From positions 1,464,150-1,528,149 of the forward strand of contig LR991653.1 in assembly GCA_905171695.1 (NCBI GenBank): 64,000 bases of DNA, written 5' to 3'. Shown here piece by piece: positions 1-10,008 of the stretch. Origin of the DNA: Candidatus Methanoperedentaceae archaeon GB37. GTDB lineage: Archaea; Halobacteriota; Methanosarcinia; Methanosarcinales; EX4572-44. Made by a program: the position numbers and the translations under genes. The notes below the pieces were generated by a model. The model searched no databases. It was not told where the DNA came from and was given only the letters and a program-made list of their open reading frames with translations. The stretch's first letter is position 1. Each line of letters begins with the position of its first letter.

Positions 1-1
1 A

Positions 2-295
2 ATGATGCTCGAGGTATCAGGCGTGGGTGCCCGTGTTGATGTAAATGAGATACCACTGCCAAGAGGGGTGAAGCTTGAAGACTGGCTTCTCGTTCACCCG
101 GCAACAGCCTTCATCATCACAACGCCGCCTGGAACAGAGAACGAGATTCTGAACTGCTTCGAAGACGTGGGCATGACAGCAGCCGCAATCGGACAAATCA
201 CAGAGAAAAGAGAACTCTCGATCCACGACAAGAACAAGAGCACAACAGTCTTCGACTTTAAAAAAGACATCGTCACAGGCATCACAGTGCGATAA
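2..295 (+). CDS. AIR synthase-related (PurM-like) protein, C-terminal part
   Basis: Only the last 97 codons are present; the gene enters from the left edge of the window. The visible part resembles the C-terminal ATP-grasping lobe of the PurM/SelD-type superfamily: a GMMLEVSG-like strand (here MMLEVSGVGARVDV), a WLLVHPATAFIITT strand, then an AAIGQITEK segment and a final strand. Methanogenesis marker protein 2 and selenophosphate-synthase-related proteins of methanogens have this layout. Which subfamily cannot be decided without the N-terminal half. The substrate is unknown. Confidence 0.6.
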   Translation: MMLEVSGVGARVDVNEIPLPRGVKLEDWLLVHPATAFIITTPPGTENEILNCFEDVGMTAAAIGQITEKRELSIHDKNKSTTVFDFKKDIVTGITVR

Positions 296-312
296 GAATA
301 CAAAACGAGTGA

Positions 313-2370
313 TCAATTCTGTTTTTTGGATCTGATTTTTATAAGAGCATCTGCAGCAGTTTCACGCACCTTTTCACCCTCATCCTTCAATGCCTCTATC
401 AGTGGTTCAACCGCCCTTGCGTCACATAGGAGTCCAAGAGCGACTGCAGAATTCCCACGCACACCGTCATGCTCATCCTTCAAGGCATCTACTAGCGGTT
501 CAACTGCCCTCGTATCACCTATAAATCCAAGAGCCAATGCAGCAGTTTCACGCACCTTTTCACCCTCATCCTTCAATGCCTCTATCAGTGGTTCAACCGC
601 CCTTGCGTCACCTATGTTTCCAAGAGCATATGTAGCACACCAACGTACCTCTTCATGATCATCCTTCAAGGCTTCTATTAGTAGTTCAACTGCCTTCGTA
701 TCGCCTATGGTTCCAAGAGCCAATGCAGCATTCTTACGCATCTCTTCATCCTCATTCTTCAGTGCCTCTCTCAGTAGTTCAACCGCTCTTGCATCACCTA
801 GGAGTCCAAGAGCGACTGCAGAATTCCCACGCACACCGTCATGCTCATCCTTCAAGGCTTCTACTAGCGGTTCAACTGCCCTCGTATCACCTATAAATCC
901 AAGAGCCAATGCAGCAATCTCACGCACCTTTTCACTCTCATCCTTCAATGCCTCTATCAGTGGTTCAACAGCTCTCATATCACCTATGTTTCCAAGAAAT
1001 CCTGCAGTACTCCAACGCACGCGTTCATTCTCATCTTTCAGTTTCGGTATAATAACGTTCAGATATCGTCGCTTCTCTGAATCCGGCATGTTTTTGATTA
1101 AATCTGCAGCATGGCTCACTTTCACAAAATCCCCACTTGACGACTCATCCAAAAGGGATTCATCAGATACTGTAGCTTCGGGTTCTCCAGTTCCTGAGAG
1201 ATAGATGTATGGTTCGAGATCTATTCCACATAGATAGGGTTCATCTTTCAGCAGACTATTCAGATCTCTATTTTTGTGATGTTTCTGTAGTGTTTCAGAT
1301 CTTTCCAGTTCTTTCATCAGTTCGTCGTCAGCTTCTTCCTTTGCAAGTCGCTCTAACTTGCAGAGAAGCTTCTGGTCTCTGTACTTCACGAGATCCCTGT
1401 AAAACTGGGGGAAGACGTACTCAAAGACGAAGAGTTTTGCAGCAAGGTCAGGCTCAATTTTTCCTCCCGTTCTCTCTGCAATCGCCTCGCGTATTCTCAG
1501 AGTGTTTAGGAACAACTTGACCTTTCTGGGATTACAATTTGTACCTTTTGCAACGATCTTTCCATAACTCTTTTCCTTCTCTCCAATACCAAGTTTTTCA
1601 ATAAATTCCGTCATATCCTCTTCTCTTAGTGGGGGCAACGTGAAGGGAAGCTGAATTATCTTCTCTATGTAATCCTTTCCACTGATCGGGATTTCTTGCT
1701 CCTTACTCCTGTATCTGACCTCAATTCCTCTCTCAATGACATCCTTCTCAACACCGATAATATACATACACTTTGGAAGATCGAGAAAGAGCTTTATGAC
1801 CTCAAGGATCTCAATCGTCTTCTCAGGAAGGCATCTGTCAAGATCATCGATGAAGAGAACGAGCCTCCTGTCCCCCAGAGACTCGCCTATCACAGATTCA
1901 AAATCATCTCTGAGCGTGCCCTTCACATCGATGGTACTCTTAAAGTGTTCTCCTGCTTCTTCAAGTCTGATTCCAGCGATTTTTCTGAGCCCTGCATCAA
2001 TGAGTAATCTGCCAATGCTCCGACCCAGACTTTCGATCTTATCCCCGTTTTTCGCTTCTTCTTGAAATGCGACTAAAATACGCTGCAGCAGCGCAAGCCC
2101 GATCGGTTCATCTCCCCCATATGCCCATGCGTTAAACCAGATCGTCTTAATATCACCATTCTCACCATCTATAAGCTTCTTCTCAAGCATCCGCATCAGG
2201 CTTGTCTTGCCACTCCCCCAGCTTCCATGAATACCGATCGTTAAAGGGCTCGTCGCTTCAAAATTCTCTATCAAAGAGAAGAGGATATCTGCATAGTGGT
2301 CAAAACCCAGACCATCGTCTGTCGTCGGCAAATCCCCAAATATCTTCAGTTTGGTACTATTCTCACCCAT
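313..2370 (-). CDS. KAP-family P-loop NTPase with C-terminal HEAT repeats
   Basis: A 685-residue protein. Residues 1-~330 form a KAP-type NTPase: Walker [10 protein letters not shown] near 49-57 and Walker [11 protein letters not shown] near 171-180, followed by the helical lid typical of the family. From about residue 450 to the end there are about seven HEAT/PBS-lyase-like repeats of 31 residues (pattern [20 protein letters not shown]). KAP NTPases usually have membrane insertions; none is obvious here, so a cytosolic protein is likely. KAP and STAND-like NTPases with repeat sensors often act in signalling or in defence against mobile DNA; that role is inference. The repeats carry recent internal duplications at DNA level. 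Confidence 0.8.
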   Translation of the reverse strand: MGENSTKLKIFGDLPTTDDGLGFDHYADILFSLIENFEATSPLTIGIHGSWGSGKTSLMRMLEKKLIDGENGDIKTIWFNAWAYGGDEPIGLALLQRILVAFQEEAKNGDKIESLGRSIGRLLIDAGLRKIAGIRLEEAGEHFKSTIDVKGTLRDDFESVIGESLGDRRLVLFIDDLDRCLPEKTIEILEVIKLFLDLPKCMYIIGVEKDVIERGIEVRYRSKEQEIPISGKDYIEKIIQLPFTLPPLREEDMTEFIEKLGIGEKEKSYGKIVAKGTNCNPRKVKLFLNTLRIREAIAERTGGKIEPDLAAKLFVFEYVFPQFYRDLVKYRDQKLLCKLERLAKEEADDELMKELERSETLQKHHKNRDLNSLLKDEPYLCGIDLEPYIYLSGTGEPEATVSDESLLDESSSGDFVKVSHAADLIKNMPDSEKRRYLNVIIPKLKDENERVRWSTAGFLGNIGDMRAVEPLIEALKDESEKVREIAALALGFIGDTRAVEPLVEALKDEHDGVRGNSAVALGLLGDARAVELLREALKNEDEEMRKNAALALGTIGDTKAVELLIEALKDDHEEVRWCATYALGNIGDARAVEPLIEALKDEGEKVRETAALALGFIGDTRAVEPLVDALKDEHDGVRGNSAVALGLLCDARAVEPLIEALKDEGEKVRETAADALIKIRSKKQN
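320..1000 (-). repeat. 93-bp HEAT-coding tandem repeats with a duplicated block
   Basis: DNA encoding the HEAT array repeats every 93 bases. A block around 400-620 recurs almost unchanged around 772-995, a shift of 372 bases (four repeat units), for example GGAGTCCAAGAGCGACTGCA at 429 and again at 801. This is a recent segmental expansion within the sensor part of the KAP NTPase. Confidence 0.8.
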
Positions 2371-2462
2371 TCTTCAACAGTCCGCAATCGTTTAGTTTCT
2401 ATTGCTCATAACGTCCAGGAACATTTGTGAATAGGGTGCATAAGAGTTTTTGGCGTATTATT

Positions 2463-3704
2463 TTAGATGTACAGTTTTGTCTGTGTTGCTACTGGGGCTG
2501 TGAAGTTTGTTAGTGGTTTTACGCGGTAGTCTTCGAGCAGCACGGACTGTGTTGTGTTGTGCGGTACGCTTAGGGAGATCTCTTTGGTGCGCCCGTATCT
2601 GCCCTTGCTCACGACCATTGCGTTCACGATTCCGAGCATGTCGAGTTCTGATATGAGGTCGGTTATGCGCCGCTGGGTTAGGACCTCCATCTGGATCTCA
2701 TGGCACATCTGGCGATAGATGGTGTATACTTCGCCTGTTGTGAACCTATCAGCTCCTCTCTCAGCCATCTTCAGTATTGAGAGGAGTACGAGTTTTGATT
2801 GTGTTGGGAGTGTGCGTATGACCTCAACTACTCGATCAACTTCCAGCTTGTATCTGGCATCTCTCACGTGTCTCTCGTCCACCACAGGCGACTTTTCGCG
2901 TTCAGCGAGTTCGGCTGATATTCGTAGTATATCAAGGGCACGGCGTGCATCACCATGTTCTCGTGCGGCGAATGCGGCGCACAGTGGTATCACGGTCTCG
3001 TCCAGCACTCCTGGTTCGAATGCCATCTCGGCGCGTTGTTTCAGGATGTCTTCTATCTGTTCGGCATTGTACGGTGGAAAGATGATCTCCTCTTCGCCAA
3101 GTGAACTCTTGACTCTTGGATCAAGGAAATCTGTGAATTTAAGGTCGTTGGAGATCCCGATTATGCTGACGCGTGACTTTTTCAGGTCTCCGTTTATTCG
3201 GGATAGGTTGTAGAGCACGTCATCGCCTTTTCGGATCAGCTTGTCTATCTCATCGAGCATGACGATGACGATAATTTGCTCACTATCAATAGCTTTCTTG
3301 AACTCGTCGTAGACCTGGTCGGTTGGCCAGCCCGTCATCGGGATGTCCTTATCGAAGTGTCTTGCAAGATGTGCCAGTAGTCTGTACTGTGTATCAACGA
3401 TCTCACAGTTCAGGTAGATGACATAGCAGGGGATGCTGCATATCTCGCCGTGACGCTCAAGCTCCATTCCCACATACTTGGCAACAGCCGTCTTCCCTGT
3501 GCCCGTCTTACCGTAGATCAGAATATTTGACGGGGCGTCTCCCCTAAGGGCAGCAACCATGATAGAAGCAAGGCTGTTCACCTCTTTATCGCGATGTGGC
3601 AGGTAATCGGGTGTGTAGGTATGACGCAACACGCCCCTGTCCTTGAAGATCGAAACGTCTGTTAGATATTTTTCAAATATATTGATAGCGCCAAGTTTGG
3701 TCAT
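2463..3704 (-). CDS. cdc6: Orc1/Cdc6-family replication initiator
   Basis: A 413-residue AAA+ initiator that binds origin recognition boxes and helps load the MCM helicase. Walker A GKTGTGKT lies near residues 65-72 and Walker B VIVMLDEID near 146-154; sensor 1 (ISNDL) and the sensor 2 region (EHGDARRALD) follow. The C-terminal ~120 residues form the winged-helix DNA-binding domain. Length matches archaeal Orc1/Cdc6 proteins (about 400). ATG at 3704 begins MTKLGAINIFEKYL, a usual N-terminus. An origin recognition box lies only 70 bases upstream, the common arrangement in which the initiator gene flanks its own origin. Confidence 0.95.
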   Translation of the reverse strand: MTKLGAINIFEKYLTDVSIFKDRGVLRHTYTPDYLPHRDKEVNSLASIMVAALRGDAPSNILIYGKTGTGKTAVAKYVGMELERHGEICSIPCYVIYLNCEIVDTQYRLLAHLARHFDKDIPMTGWPTDQVYDEFKKAIDSEQIIVIVMLDEIDKLIRKGDDVLYNLSRINGDLKKSRVSIIGISNDLKFTDFLDPRVKSSLGEEEIIFPPYNAEQIEDILKQRAEMAFEPGVLDETVIPLCAAFAAREHGDARRALDILRISAELAEREKSPVVDERHVRDARYKLEVDRVVEVIRTLPTQSKLVLLSILKMAERGADRFTTGEVYTIYRQMCHEIQMEVLTQRRITDLISELDMLGIVNAMVVSKGRYGRTKEISLSVPHNTTQSVLLEDYRVKPLTNFTAPVATQTKLYI

Positions 3705-3821
3705 TTGATACCACCTACAATTGATAACGCAGCAACGTGTGTGATGAGCAGGATGGGTATTAATAATTTTGCTGAAAACCCCACCGTTTCCACTGGAAGA
3801 GATAATTAATAATCATGGAAA
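3705..3821. other. candidate replication origin (oriC) next to cdc6
   Basis: Non-coding region between cdc6 and the csm2 stub. It holds one strong origin recognition box (3774-3801) flanked on both sides by AT-rich copies of ATTAATAAT (about 3759-3767 and 3807-3815), which could serve as an unwinding element. Only one full box is visible; archaeal origins usually carry several, so part of the origin may have been lost or further boxes may be degenerate. Confidence 0.6.
3774..3801 (-). promoter_or_regulatory. origin recognition box (ORB)
   Basis: On the minus strand this reads CTTCCAGTGGAAACG, then GTG, then GGGTTTTC. That matches the archaeal ORB layout: the partially dyadic TTCCAGTGGAAAC core followed by a G-run (G-string) ending in T. 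The G-string is located on the side toward cdc6. It is the binding site expected for the neighbouring Orc1/Cdc6 protein. Confidence 0.8.
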
Positions 3822-3983
3822 TCAAACAATAGAGCAGATGTGTGAAATCCCGCCCTCTGGTGCAAAATCTTCCACTTTTAATTCGCTGAAGTGCTTCAGG
3901 TTTGCTATTTTCTCCAATACTTCGTCTTTTATATGCTCCTTCTGCCTTGACTGCGGTATGTTAACTCTTTTTCGATTCATCAT
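3822..3983 (-). pseudogene. csm2: 5' stub of csm2 (type III-A CRISPR small subunit)
   Basis: A 53-codon reading frame starting MMNRKRVNIPQ, with a strong Shine-Dalgarno (AGAGAGGAGAG) just upstream. Its ATG overlaps the stop of the cas10 gene (TGATGA), the translational coupling expected of csm1-csm2. The sequence (KIANLKHFSELKVEDF, then GGISHI) resembles the first half of archaeal Csm2, which normally continues into a TQLRKF motif; this motif is absent and the frame stops at the origin region. I read it as a truncated csm2. It is too short for a confident family call, so the assignment rests on position as much as sequence. Confidence 0.5.
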
Positions 3984-6459
3984 CTCTCCTCTCTTAATCT
4001 AAGACTTGCATAGGCTACCGGGATTCGAATCCAGGGCATCAGCGGCTTCAATTTATTCAACATCTCCTCTCTCTCCTCTTTCCCTTTAACAGTCCTTCCA
4101 ATTTTATAGTAATAGATGTGGGATGTGGGCGTGTTCAGTGGTGCGCCGATGCTCTAACTCGGAGAGGTCGCCCTTGAATTTTGAGAAGCTCAGATGCCAC
4201 ATTTGAAGCAGGGAATAGAGGAAACTCTTTGAGAGCGCTCCCTCTGCTATGTGTGTCTCAAGCCATTCTCCAAGCTCTAATAACTCTGAAAAACCCCATC
4301 TGGCTCTTTTTACATCCCACTTCCAGTGCACGCATTCTCTAAAGAGGGCTATGCTGTCCTTCTCTGGAAAATGGGACTTGGCAAGGGTCAGATATTCCTC
4401 TGCCGCGTCCACTGCAAGTGAGAGAGGCTCCCTGGCGCCAATGGTGAAGAAGCCACAGCTGAGGGTTAAGATGGGATTGTTACGGGAGAACCTTCTGAAG
4501 TCTTCCCGTATGCGAAGGGCAAGCTTGACCGCTACATCCCAAGGGTGCTGCAATGAGTGTGTCATCCCCGCCAGCGTACACAACATAGGGCAGGGTGAGC
4601 CTGTTAGGCGCACAGTTCTCACACACCTCGTCCCTGGTTAATCTGAAGTACTCTCGCACAAGGTCTCCCTCTTCAGATTCAACCCGTGTTTCAATTCTTC
4701 TCTCCTTTGCATTATCGATGCACTCTCTGCAGAGACCCTCTCCTGGATAAACATAGAATTCTTCACACAGCTCGTTGAGGTAGCCTGTGAAAAAAGTCTC
4801 GAGCATTCGGCTAAGCGTGTGATACTTGGAGAGGCTCTCATTCTGTAGCTTGCCTGAAAAGACCGCGCCGAGATTGTCCACATCCATCTTCAAGACTCCA
4901 AGGCGATGAGCACCCCTTGAGAGTTGTGCCAGTTCAGAGAAGGAGAGTACATCCCCAGCTATCAGTGGCACGGTCTTTGCAAGGAAGCAGAAACCATGAG
5001 ACAGGTCAGGGTATTTGGTGTAGAGTCTGTTATCTGGGCGGTTTAATCGCAGGAGGGAGGCATCCTCAAGGGCGGCTGTGCCAAGTTCTCCTTCACTGCA
5101 CAGGTAGTAGTAGGCGTGGAGTATCTTCACACCCAGGAGGTGCCTAACTGGTTTTTTGCTTCGCACAAGGTATTCTGCCTTTGCAAGCGCTTTTCCAAGC
5201 TCTTCATGCTGCAGGCACTCTTTACACAACACCCGCTCGCCGTCCACCCGCGCTCCCGGCCTTCCACAGGCAACACACTGCTCTCTCTGAGAGATCACCT
5301 CACCCATCGGAGTGAAGAGGTGCTTAAGCTCTCCTTTGAATCGGCGATCTTCTCCTGACTTATCAGTTCCTGCAGTGTCGCCTTGCTCTTCTTCAGGTTG
5401 AGTCCCTCATCACTCACTGGTAGATATGCAAGATTCAGATACAGCTCTCCATCGTATTCCTCCAGTAGCCAGCGCTGCACCTCCCTCCGCGTGCTGTCCA
5501 CTGCTTCTCTCGCCATTGGAGTGTTTGGTGAGAGTATGAGAAGATGCCCACTTGTGTTCCAGAGAAGGTTTGCCAGTGGCAGGCTGAGTCGCTCCAGCAG
5601 GGTGTGGGCTACAGAGTCCATTATCAGTTTCAGGTAGAGCGATCGCCCTCGAAGACGCCTCGAAGAACCAACCCGTGAGGCAGTGGAGTGATGCGTTGAG
5701 AAAATAAAACGCTGCAAACCAGAGAGATCCCCCTGTATCAAGAGAAAGCGCTCTGCATCGCTCTTGACAGAATATTCAAACCCGATCTCTTCCAGGTACC
5801 TGTAGATGCAGGCAGCTATGGCAGCAGTGGTCTTAAGATGGTCAAAGAGCGGCACGCTTTGCTTGGTATGATATCCTGCTGAAAGGGCAAAGCTCGTGTA
5901 TTTCTCAAGCAGAAAGTAGAGATTATCAACAAAGGACTTTGATGAAGATAGTTGTCCTGCCTCTGCCACCAGCGCATTATAACAGGCATCACAGGAGTCG
6001 TTGAGTTCTTCCACGCTGTAACTCTGTGCTGGAAAAATATTTCTTGCTTCAAACTTCTGCGGCAGATAATAATACTCACCGCCTAAAACATCCCCCTCCT
6101 CGCGCACATCAAGAAAAACTGGCAGAAGCGGCACGCTTTGCATCCTCTGAAGCATCAGGCTCTCTCTCACCTGATGAAAGGTGGTCTGCTTCTGCAACGA
6201 TCTGTGCAAGCTTCTTCCTATAGCCAGATAGCTGGGAGAGGCGCAGGCTCTCTGGCCGATCTACTCTATCATGATGTCTCTCCACAAGCTCCAACAGCAA
6301 TTCTCGGTGGATCTCGGCAGGCAACTGAAGTACTTCCACAAAACGCTTTGAAAGCACCTGATGCCGCTCTCTAACACCTGCCCGCTGCTTCAACTTTCCA
6401 ATATCATGAAGCAACCCCCCAAGTACCACAGTATCAAAATAATCGATAACAACCACCAA
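3980..6459 (-). pseudogene. csm1: Cas10/Csm1 (type III-A CRISPR), frameshifted
   Basis: Four overlapping reading frames together give one full-length Csm1 (~825 codons). Order: HD domain with LLHDIGKL (6459-~6170), first palm region with CYNAL and FIFSTHHS (to ~5330), zinc-binding CVACG..CKEC, second palm with the intact GGDD cyclase motif (YAGGDD, ~4560), and a C-terminal helical domain ending IPVAYASLRLREER (3980). Frames change at ~6174 (in a GAGAGAGA tract), ~5333 (GATTCAAAGG), ~4538 (CCCTTGGG) and ~4112. Each break is explained by one base and the catalytic motifs survive, so decay is recent, or the breaks are sequence errors. No csm3-5, cas6 or array is nearby. Confidence 0.85.
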
Positions 6460-6504
6460 TTTATATTCAGAGTTAAAATATTTAAATTCATCTTTTGGCT
6501 TCTA

Positions 6505-7075
6505 GGACGTGTCCACTTAACATAAACACCACTCCAACCGATTATAATAAAGCATGAAGAGTTTACAGAATAAATTCCAGTTTTTAACAGGATTAAAATA
6601 GCTAATTGAGCAAAAGAATATATTTATTCTCTGTTTTAGTGTTGCATGAAATTTTTTGGGTGGATTTCATGCGAGTTTCAGATTTTCAATCTGAAACAAG
6701 GAGAATACTGATTCAACCAAACCTCTCTCTCCGAAAGAGCAGAATAGACATAGTACGCCTTTTTATTTGCTTTAACAGCTCTTTCGTCTAATGCTATCAG
6801 GTATATTCTCTTCTTCTCCGATGCAAGCAGGCAATCTCTCTCCAACCATCCCTCTTCCAAAGAGAGGTCTATGGAGACCGGATGAAGCCAGAGAGAGAAT
6901 TCTGGCAGTCTTCCCGAGAGAAGACGTCTGAATACAGGTTACAATACCGAGAATCTCAACATAGAAAAGGCACCTCATTCCTCTCAAACACCCTCAACTC
7001 TTCAACAATCCCACCTTACCCTCAGCATAAATAAAAGATAATCTCCCGTATTTATAATTTTATGTGGACACGTCC
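6505..7075 (-). mobile_element. IS6-family insertion sequence relic (copy 1)
   Basis: A 571-base element bounded by inverted ends GGACGTGTCCAC (6505) and GTGGACACGTCC (7064-7075). On the minus strand it keeps pieces of an IS6/IS240-type transposase: QTSSLGKTARILSLASSGL and YLIALDERAVKANKKAYYVY (first DDE aspartate region). Frameshifts break the frame, and the central and C-terminal catalytic parts are deleted. A second, longer copy in opposite orientation lies at 21152-21855. No clear target duplication is visible. It sits just upstream of the cas10 remnant. Confidence 0.8.
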
Positions 7076-7124
7076 TATTGTTCTAATCAAAATTATTTTA
7101 TACTAAAGATAACAGACCAGATAT

Positions 7125-8154
7125 GTGGGAAGAAAGTGGGTTTACGAGGTGGTGAAGTATCTACCAGTAGAAGAACTGGATGAAGAGATCAAGAAACTCG
7201 AGAAAGACACAAGAGTCTTTCAAAGACTGTACTTTATAAGACGCCTTTGCAGAGGAATGAGTGTTGAGGAAGTTGCCGGTTTGGTAGGAGTTACCAAAGC
7301 GACCGGCTACGCATGGCTTAAAAGATGGAACTCCAATGGTTACGAAGGTTTAATTCCGGATTTTGGTGGAGGAAGACCATCTAAACTTACAGAAGAGCAG
7401 AAGGAAGAACTATAGAGAAATGCTCAAGGAGAAGGATTCCTGGACGACGAAGGAAGTTCAAGAGCTCATTGAAGCAGAATTAGAATTTGGAGTTATCTAC
7501 TCCTCATGGCAGGTCAGAAGAATTCTAAAATCGTTTGGAATGAGATACGCCAGACCATACCAGAAGGATTACAGAAAGCCAGATAATGCAGAAGACACTT
7601 TAAAAACCCTTGACGACGCTGAAATCGAGGATGACGTAAATAGGATTCATCGATAAGATGGCAGTCGAAGCGAACGCAAACAGAGCAAGGCTGTGAAGCT
7701 TCGGAAAACCAGTTAAAAGAGTTGCTACATACATCAAAACCAAAGTTACAGGATTCTACACCTTGAACAGAGAAAGCTCAATAGAGTCTCCCAAGAGCAG
7801 CAAGGCTGAAGACTCCGCGTGTCTTTTCCCAGAAAAATAAGGGAAACAAAACCTGAAAAAAGAGAATTGTAATCACCCCGAACAACCTCAGAACACAACA
7901 TACCAGGAAGATAAAGAAAGAAGCCGAGAAACCGAACATTTCACTGGTTTATCCCCCCATCACTCACCTGATCCGAATCCGATTGAAAACGTCTAGAAGA
8001 GTGCTAAAAGAGCAATTCCAGAGAAAACACCACTGAATATAAAAAACTTAAAGAAACTATTACTAAAACCTTCAAAAAGATAACAAAATCGATAACACTT
8101 GCAAAAAAGTAGAATGAGGAGTTCTTTAGTGACAAGTTTAAGATGCTATGCATT
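7125..8154 (+). mobile_element. IS630-family transposase relic
   Basis: Degenerate transposase. 7125-7415 encodes the helix-turn-helix (MSVEEVAGLVGVTKATGYAW); 7363-7656 continues in another frame with the second winged-helix part (SSWQVRRILKSFGMRY). Downstream, fragments in changing frames give KPVKRVATYIKTKVTG, then SPHHSPDPNPIENV (a version of the PPHSPDLNPIE motif around the last catalytic acid), and finally NEEFFSDKFKMLC at ~8115-8154. Several stops and frameshifts make it inactive. The first catalytic aspartate region (FIDKMAVEAN) is recognisable. Confidence 0.8.
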
Positions 8155-8165
8155 TAACCATAATA

Positions 8166-8299
8166 TGAAAGAGGCAAAGAATAAAGGATTAATAATTGGG
8201 GCACTTGAAGATGACAACGAGTTTCAAGATAAAGTTCTATCTGCTTTCCACGCAGCAATAGCCATTCATTTAGTCTCAAATTCCAATATTCCCAAATAA
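8166..8299 (+). pseudogene. orphan gene fragment between two insertion sequences
   Basis: A 44-codon open stretch (MKEAKNKGLIIGALEDD.., then FQDKVLSAFHAAIAIHLVSN) lies exactly between the end of the IS630 relic and the start of the IS1634-type element. It looks like the middle of a real protein whose two ends were removed by the flanking insertions. I do not recognise the family. Confidence 0.35.
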
Positions 8300-8375
8300 T
8301 TAGGCACTAGAAAAGTAAACTCTCCCCATAAGCTCTCTTTTTCCAGGAAAAAGCAAGTATTGTATTACGGAAAAT

Positions 8376-8384
8376 ATTTATATT
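8376..8384 (+). promoter_or_regulatory. TATA box of the IS1634-type transposase
   Basis: TTTATATTA about 21-29 bases before the ATG at 8405, the spacing expected for a leaderless archaeal transcript. An inverted repeat (AATTAGGCA at 8298-8306 and TGCCTAATT at 8389-8397) brackets the promoter and may be part of the element's left end. Confidence 0.45.
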
Positions 8385-8404
8385 ATAATGCCTAATTGAC
8401 CATT

Positions 8405-9802
8405 ATGAGCTTCATCAGATACAAGAAGTTCAGGAACAAAGAATATGCTTACGAGGTAACATCTTACTGGGATCCTGAAAAGAAGAAGCCGAGGCAGAAA
8501 ACAAAGTATCTGGGAGTTGTTGTTGACAAGGAGAAGAAAATATTCAAGAAAAAGAGTAGAGAGAGGAGAGAGAAGTTAATTCTAGATTTTGGTGATACTT
8601 ATTTCCTCAACCAGTTCATTAATAGAGTAACATTCTTTGAGAACCTTAAAAAAGAGATGTTTCTTGCACTCATCTTCTACCGATTGTGTTATCCATCTGC
8701 AATGAGGTATGCAAGGATGTGGTATGAGGGCAACATAGTCAGGAAGTTCTTTGATGTTGATATAAGTTCACAAAGAATAAGTGAATTTCTTGAGGAGATT
8801 GGTGATGAAAGCATCCAGAGGGAATTCTTCAAAGAATACATCAAACAGATAACACCCTCAGAAGGAATAGTAATTGATACAACTGCTCTTCCAAACCAGA
8901 TAAATATTCCAAGATCATCATGGGGATGGCATAACGAGGAAATAGAGAAACAAATCAAGTTGTTGCTTGTTATTGACAGGAGTACATCACTTCCTTTGTT
9001 TTTCAGGTATATTGCAGGTAATATTGTTGATGTGTCAACCCTCAAGGCAACTGTGGAGGAGTTAAAGAAGTATGGTGTATCAAGATACTTTCTCATTCTT
9101 GATGCAGGATTCTTCTCTGAAGAGAATATAAAGGAGCTTTACAATGAGGAAATACAGTTCCTGATAAGATTGCCGGCTTTAAGGAAGCTGTACAAGAGGC
9201 CTATTCTTGAGGAATCCAGAGAGTTAGAGAGTTACAGGAATGCTGTAAGGTATGGAAGAAGAGTACTGTTTGTAAAGCAAAGAGAAGTTGAGTTATTTGG
9301 TAAAAGAGTCTATGCTTATGTTGTACTTGATCCTGAAAGAAAGGGAAGAGAGATGAGAAGAACTCTGCTTAAGGTAATGGATGAGATTGAAGAGGATGAA
9401 GAAGAGGAGATGGAATACATTTTGATGAAGAAAGGGATAATGATTCTCATTTCCTCTTCTGAACCGGATAGAGAGAATGTAATATCTTTGTATTACACAA
9501 GACAGATTGCAGAAAAGCTGTTTGGCTTTCCAAAGGATGATCTGAACCTGCTTCCTCTGAGAGTGCATAAGGAAGAGACGCTGAGGGGCTACCTGTTTCT
9601 GCAGTTCGCTTCACTTGTTGTTTATTCACTGCTGAAGAGAGAATTAGGGAGAGATTACACTGTAGAGGAGGTTCTACTCACCTTAAGGAATCTGAAGTGT
9701 AAAGTGTATGAGGATGAGATTATAGTTCAGGAATTAACCAAGCAACAAAGGAAGACTTTTGAGAAGTTTAGTATCATGGTGCCTAAAAGTATGGGGATTT
9801 AG
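8405..9802 (+). CDS. IS1634-type (IS4 group) DDE transposase, intact
   Basis: A 465-residue transposase with an uninterrupted frame. N-terminal MSFIRYKKFRNKEYAYEV and KYLGVV are typical of this group. Catalytic regions: VIDTTALPN (first D), LILDAGFFSEENIKEL (second D) and YYTRQIAEKLFGFPKDDLNL (E). I prefer ATG 8405 to the upstream TTG 8396 because the TATA box fits leaderless transcription from there. Possible element ends are TTAGGCAC at 8300-8307 and GTGCCTAA at 9779-9786, though the right one lies inside the last codons and no target duplication is visible. This is the only intact transposase in the window. Confidence 0.88.
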   Translation: MSFIRYKKFRNKEYAYEVTSYWDPEKKKPRQKTKYLGVVVDKEKKIFKKKSRERREKLILDFGDTYFLNQFINRVTFFENLKKEMFLALIFYRLCYPSAMRYARMWYEGNIVRKFFDVDISSQRISEFLEEIGDESIQREFFKEYIKQITPSEGIVIDTTALPNQINIPRSSWGWHNEEIEKQIKLLLVIDRSTSLPLFFRYIAGNIVDVSTLKATVEELKKYGVSRYFLILDAGFFSEENIKELYNEEIQFLIRLPALRKLYKRPILEESRELESYRNAVRYGRRVLFVKQREVELFGKRVYAYVVLDPERKGREMRRTLLKVMDEIEEDEEEEMEYILMKKGIMILISSSEPDRENVISLYYTRQIAEKLFGFPKDDLNLLPLRVHKEETLRGYLFLQFASLVVYSLLKRELGRDYTVEEVLLTLRNLKCKVYEDEIIVQELTKQQRKTFEKFSIMVPKSMGI

Positions 9803-10008
9803 GAAATTGTGTAAAAATTCATCGAAAATCAAAACGGACAGGGAGCGTTCCTCAATGTGGAAGTTCAAATACCTCAAAAGAGAAATAAGCTTCCTTCGCC
9901 TAACAGCAGGTATGCGGTTCACTCACGTTCATCCAAACCCCGCGCTACGCTTGGGGATTCGCATATGCCCAGAACTACGATTGAAAGATAAGATCAATAA
10001 TGCTTCTT

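Noticed and set aside
4015..4040. GGATTCGAATCC, resembling the T-arm of a tRNA
   Set aside because: It lies in the coding sequence of the cas10 C-terminus (MPWIRIPVAYA) and no acceptor, D-arm or anticodon stem can be formed around it.
3980..6459. Programmed frameshifting to explain the split cas10
   Set aside because: Four changes at unrelated sites, with both directions needed, and no slippery heptamer with a downstream structure. Simple indel decay, or sequence error, is more likely.
9803..10008. Right inverted repeat and target duplication of the IS1634-type element
   Set aside because: No sequence after the transposase matches the left end beyond eight bases (which lie inside the last codons), so the element border could not be fixed.
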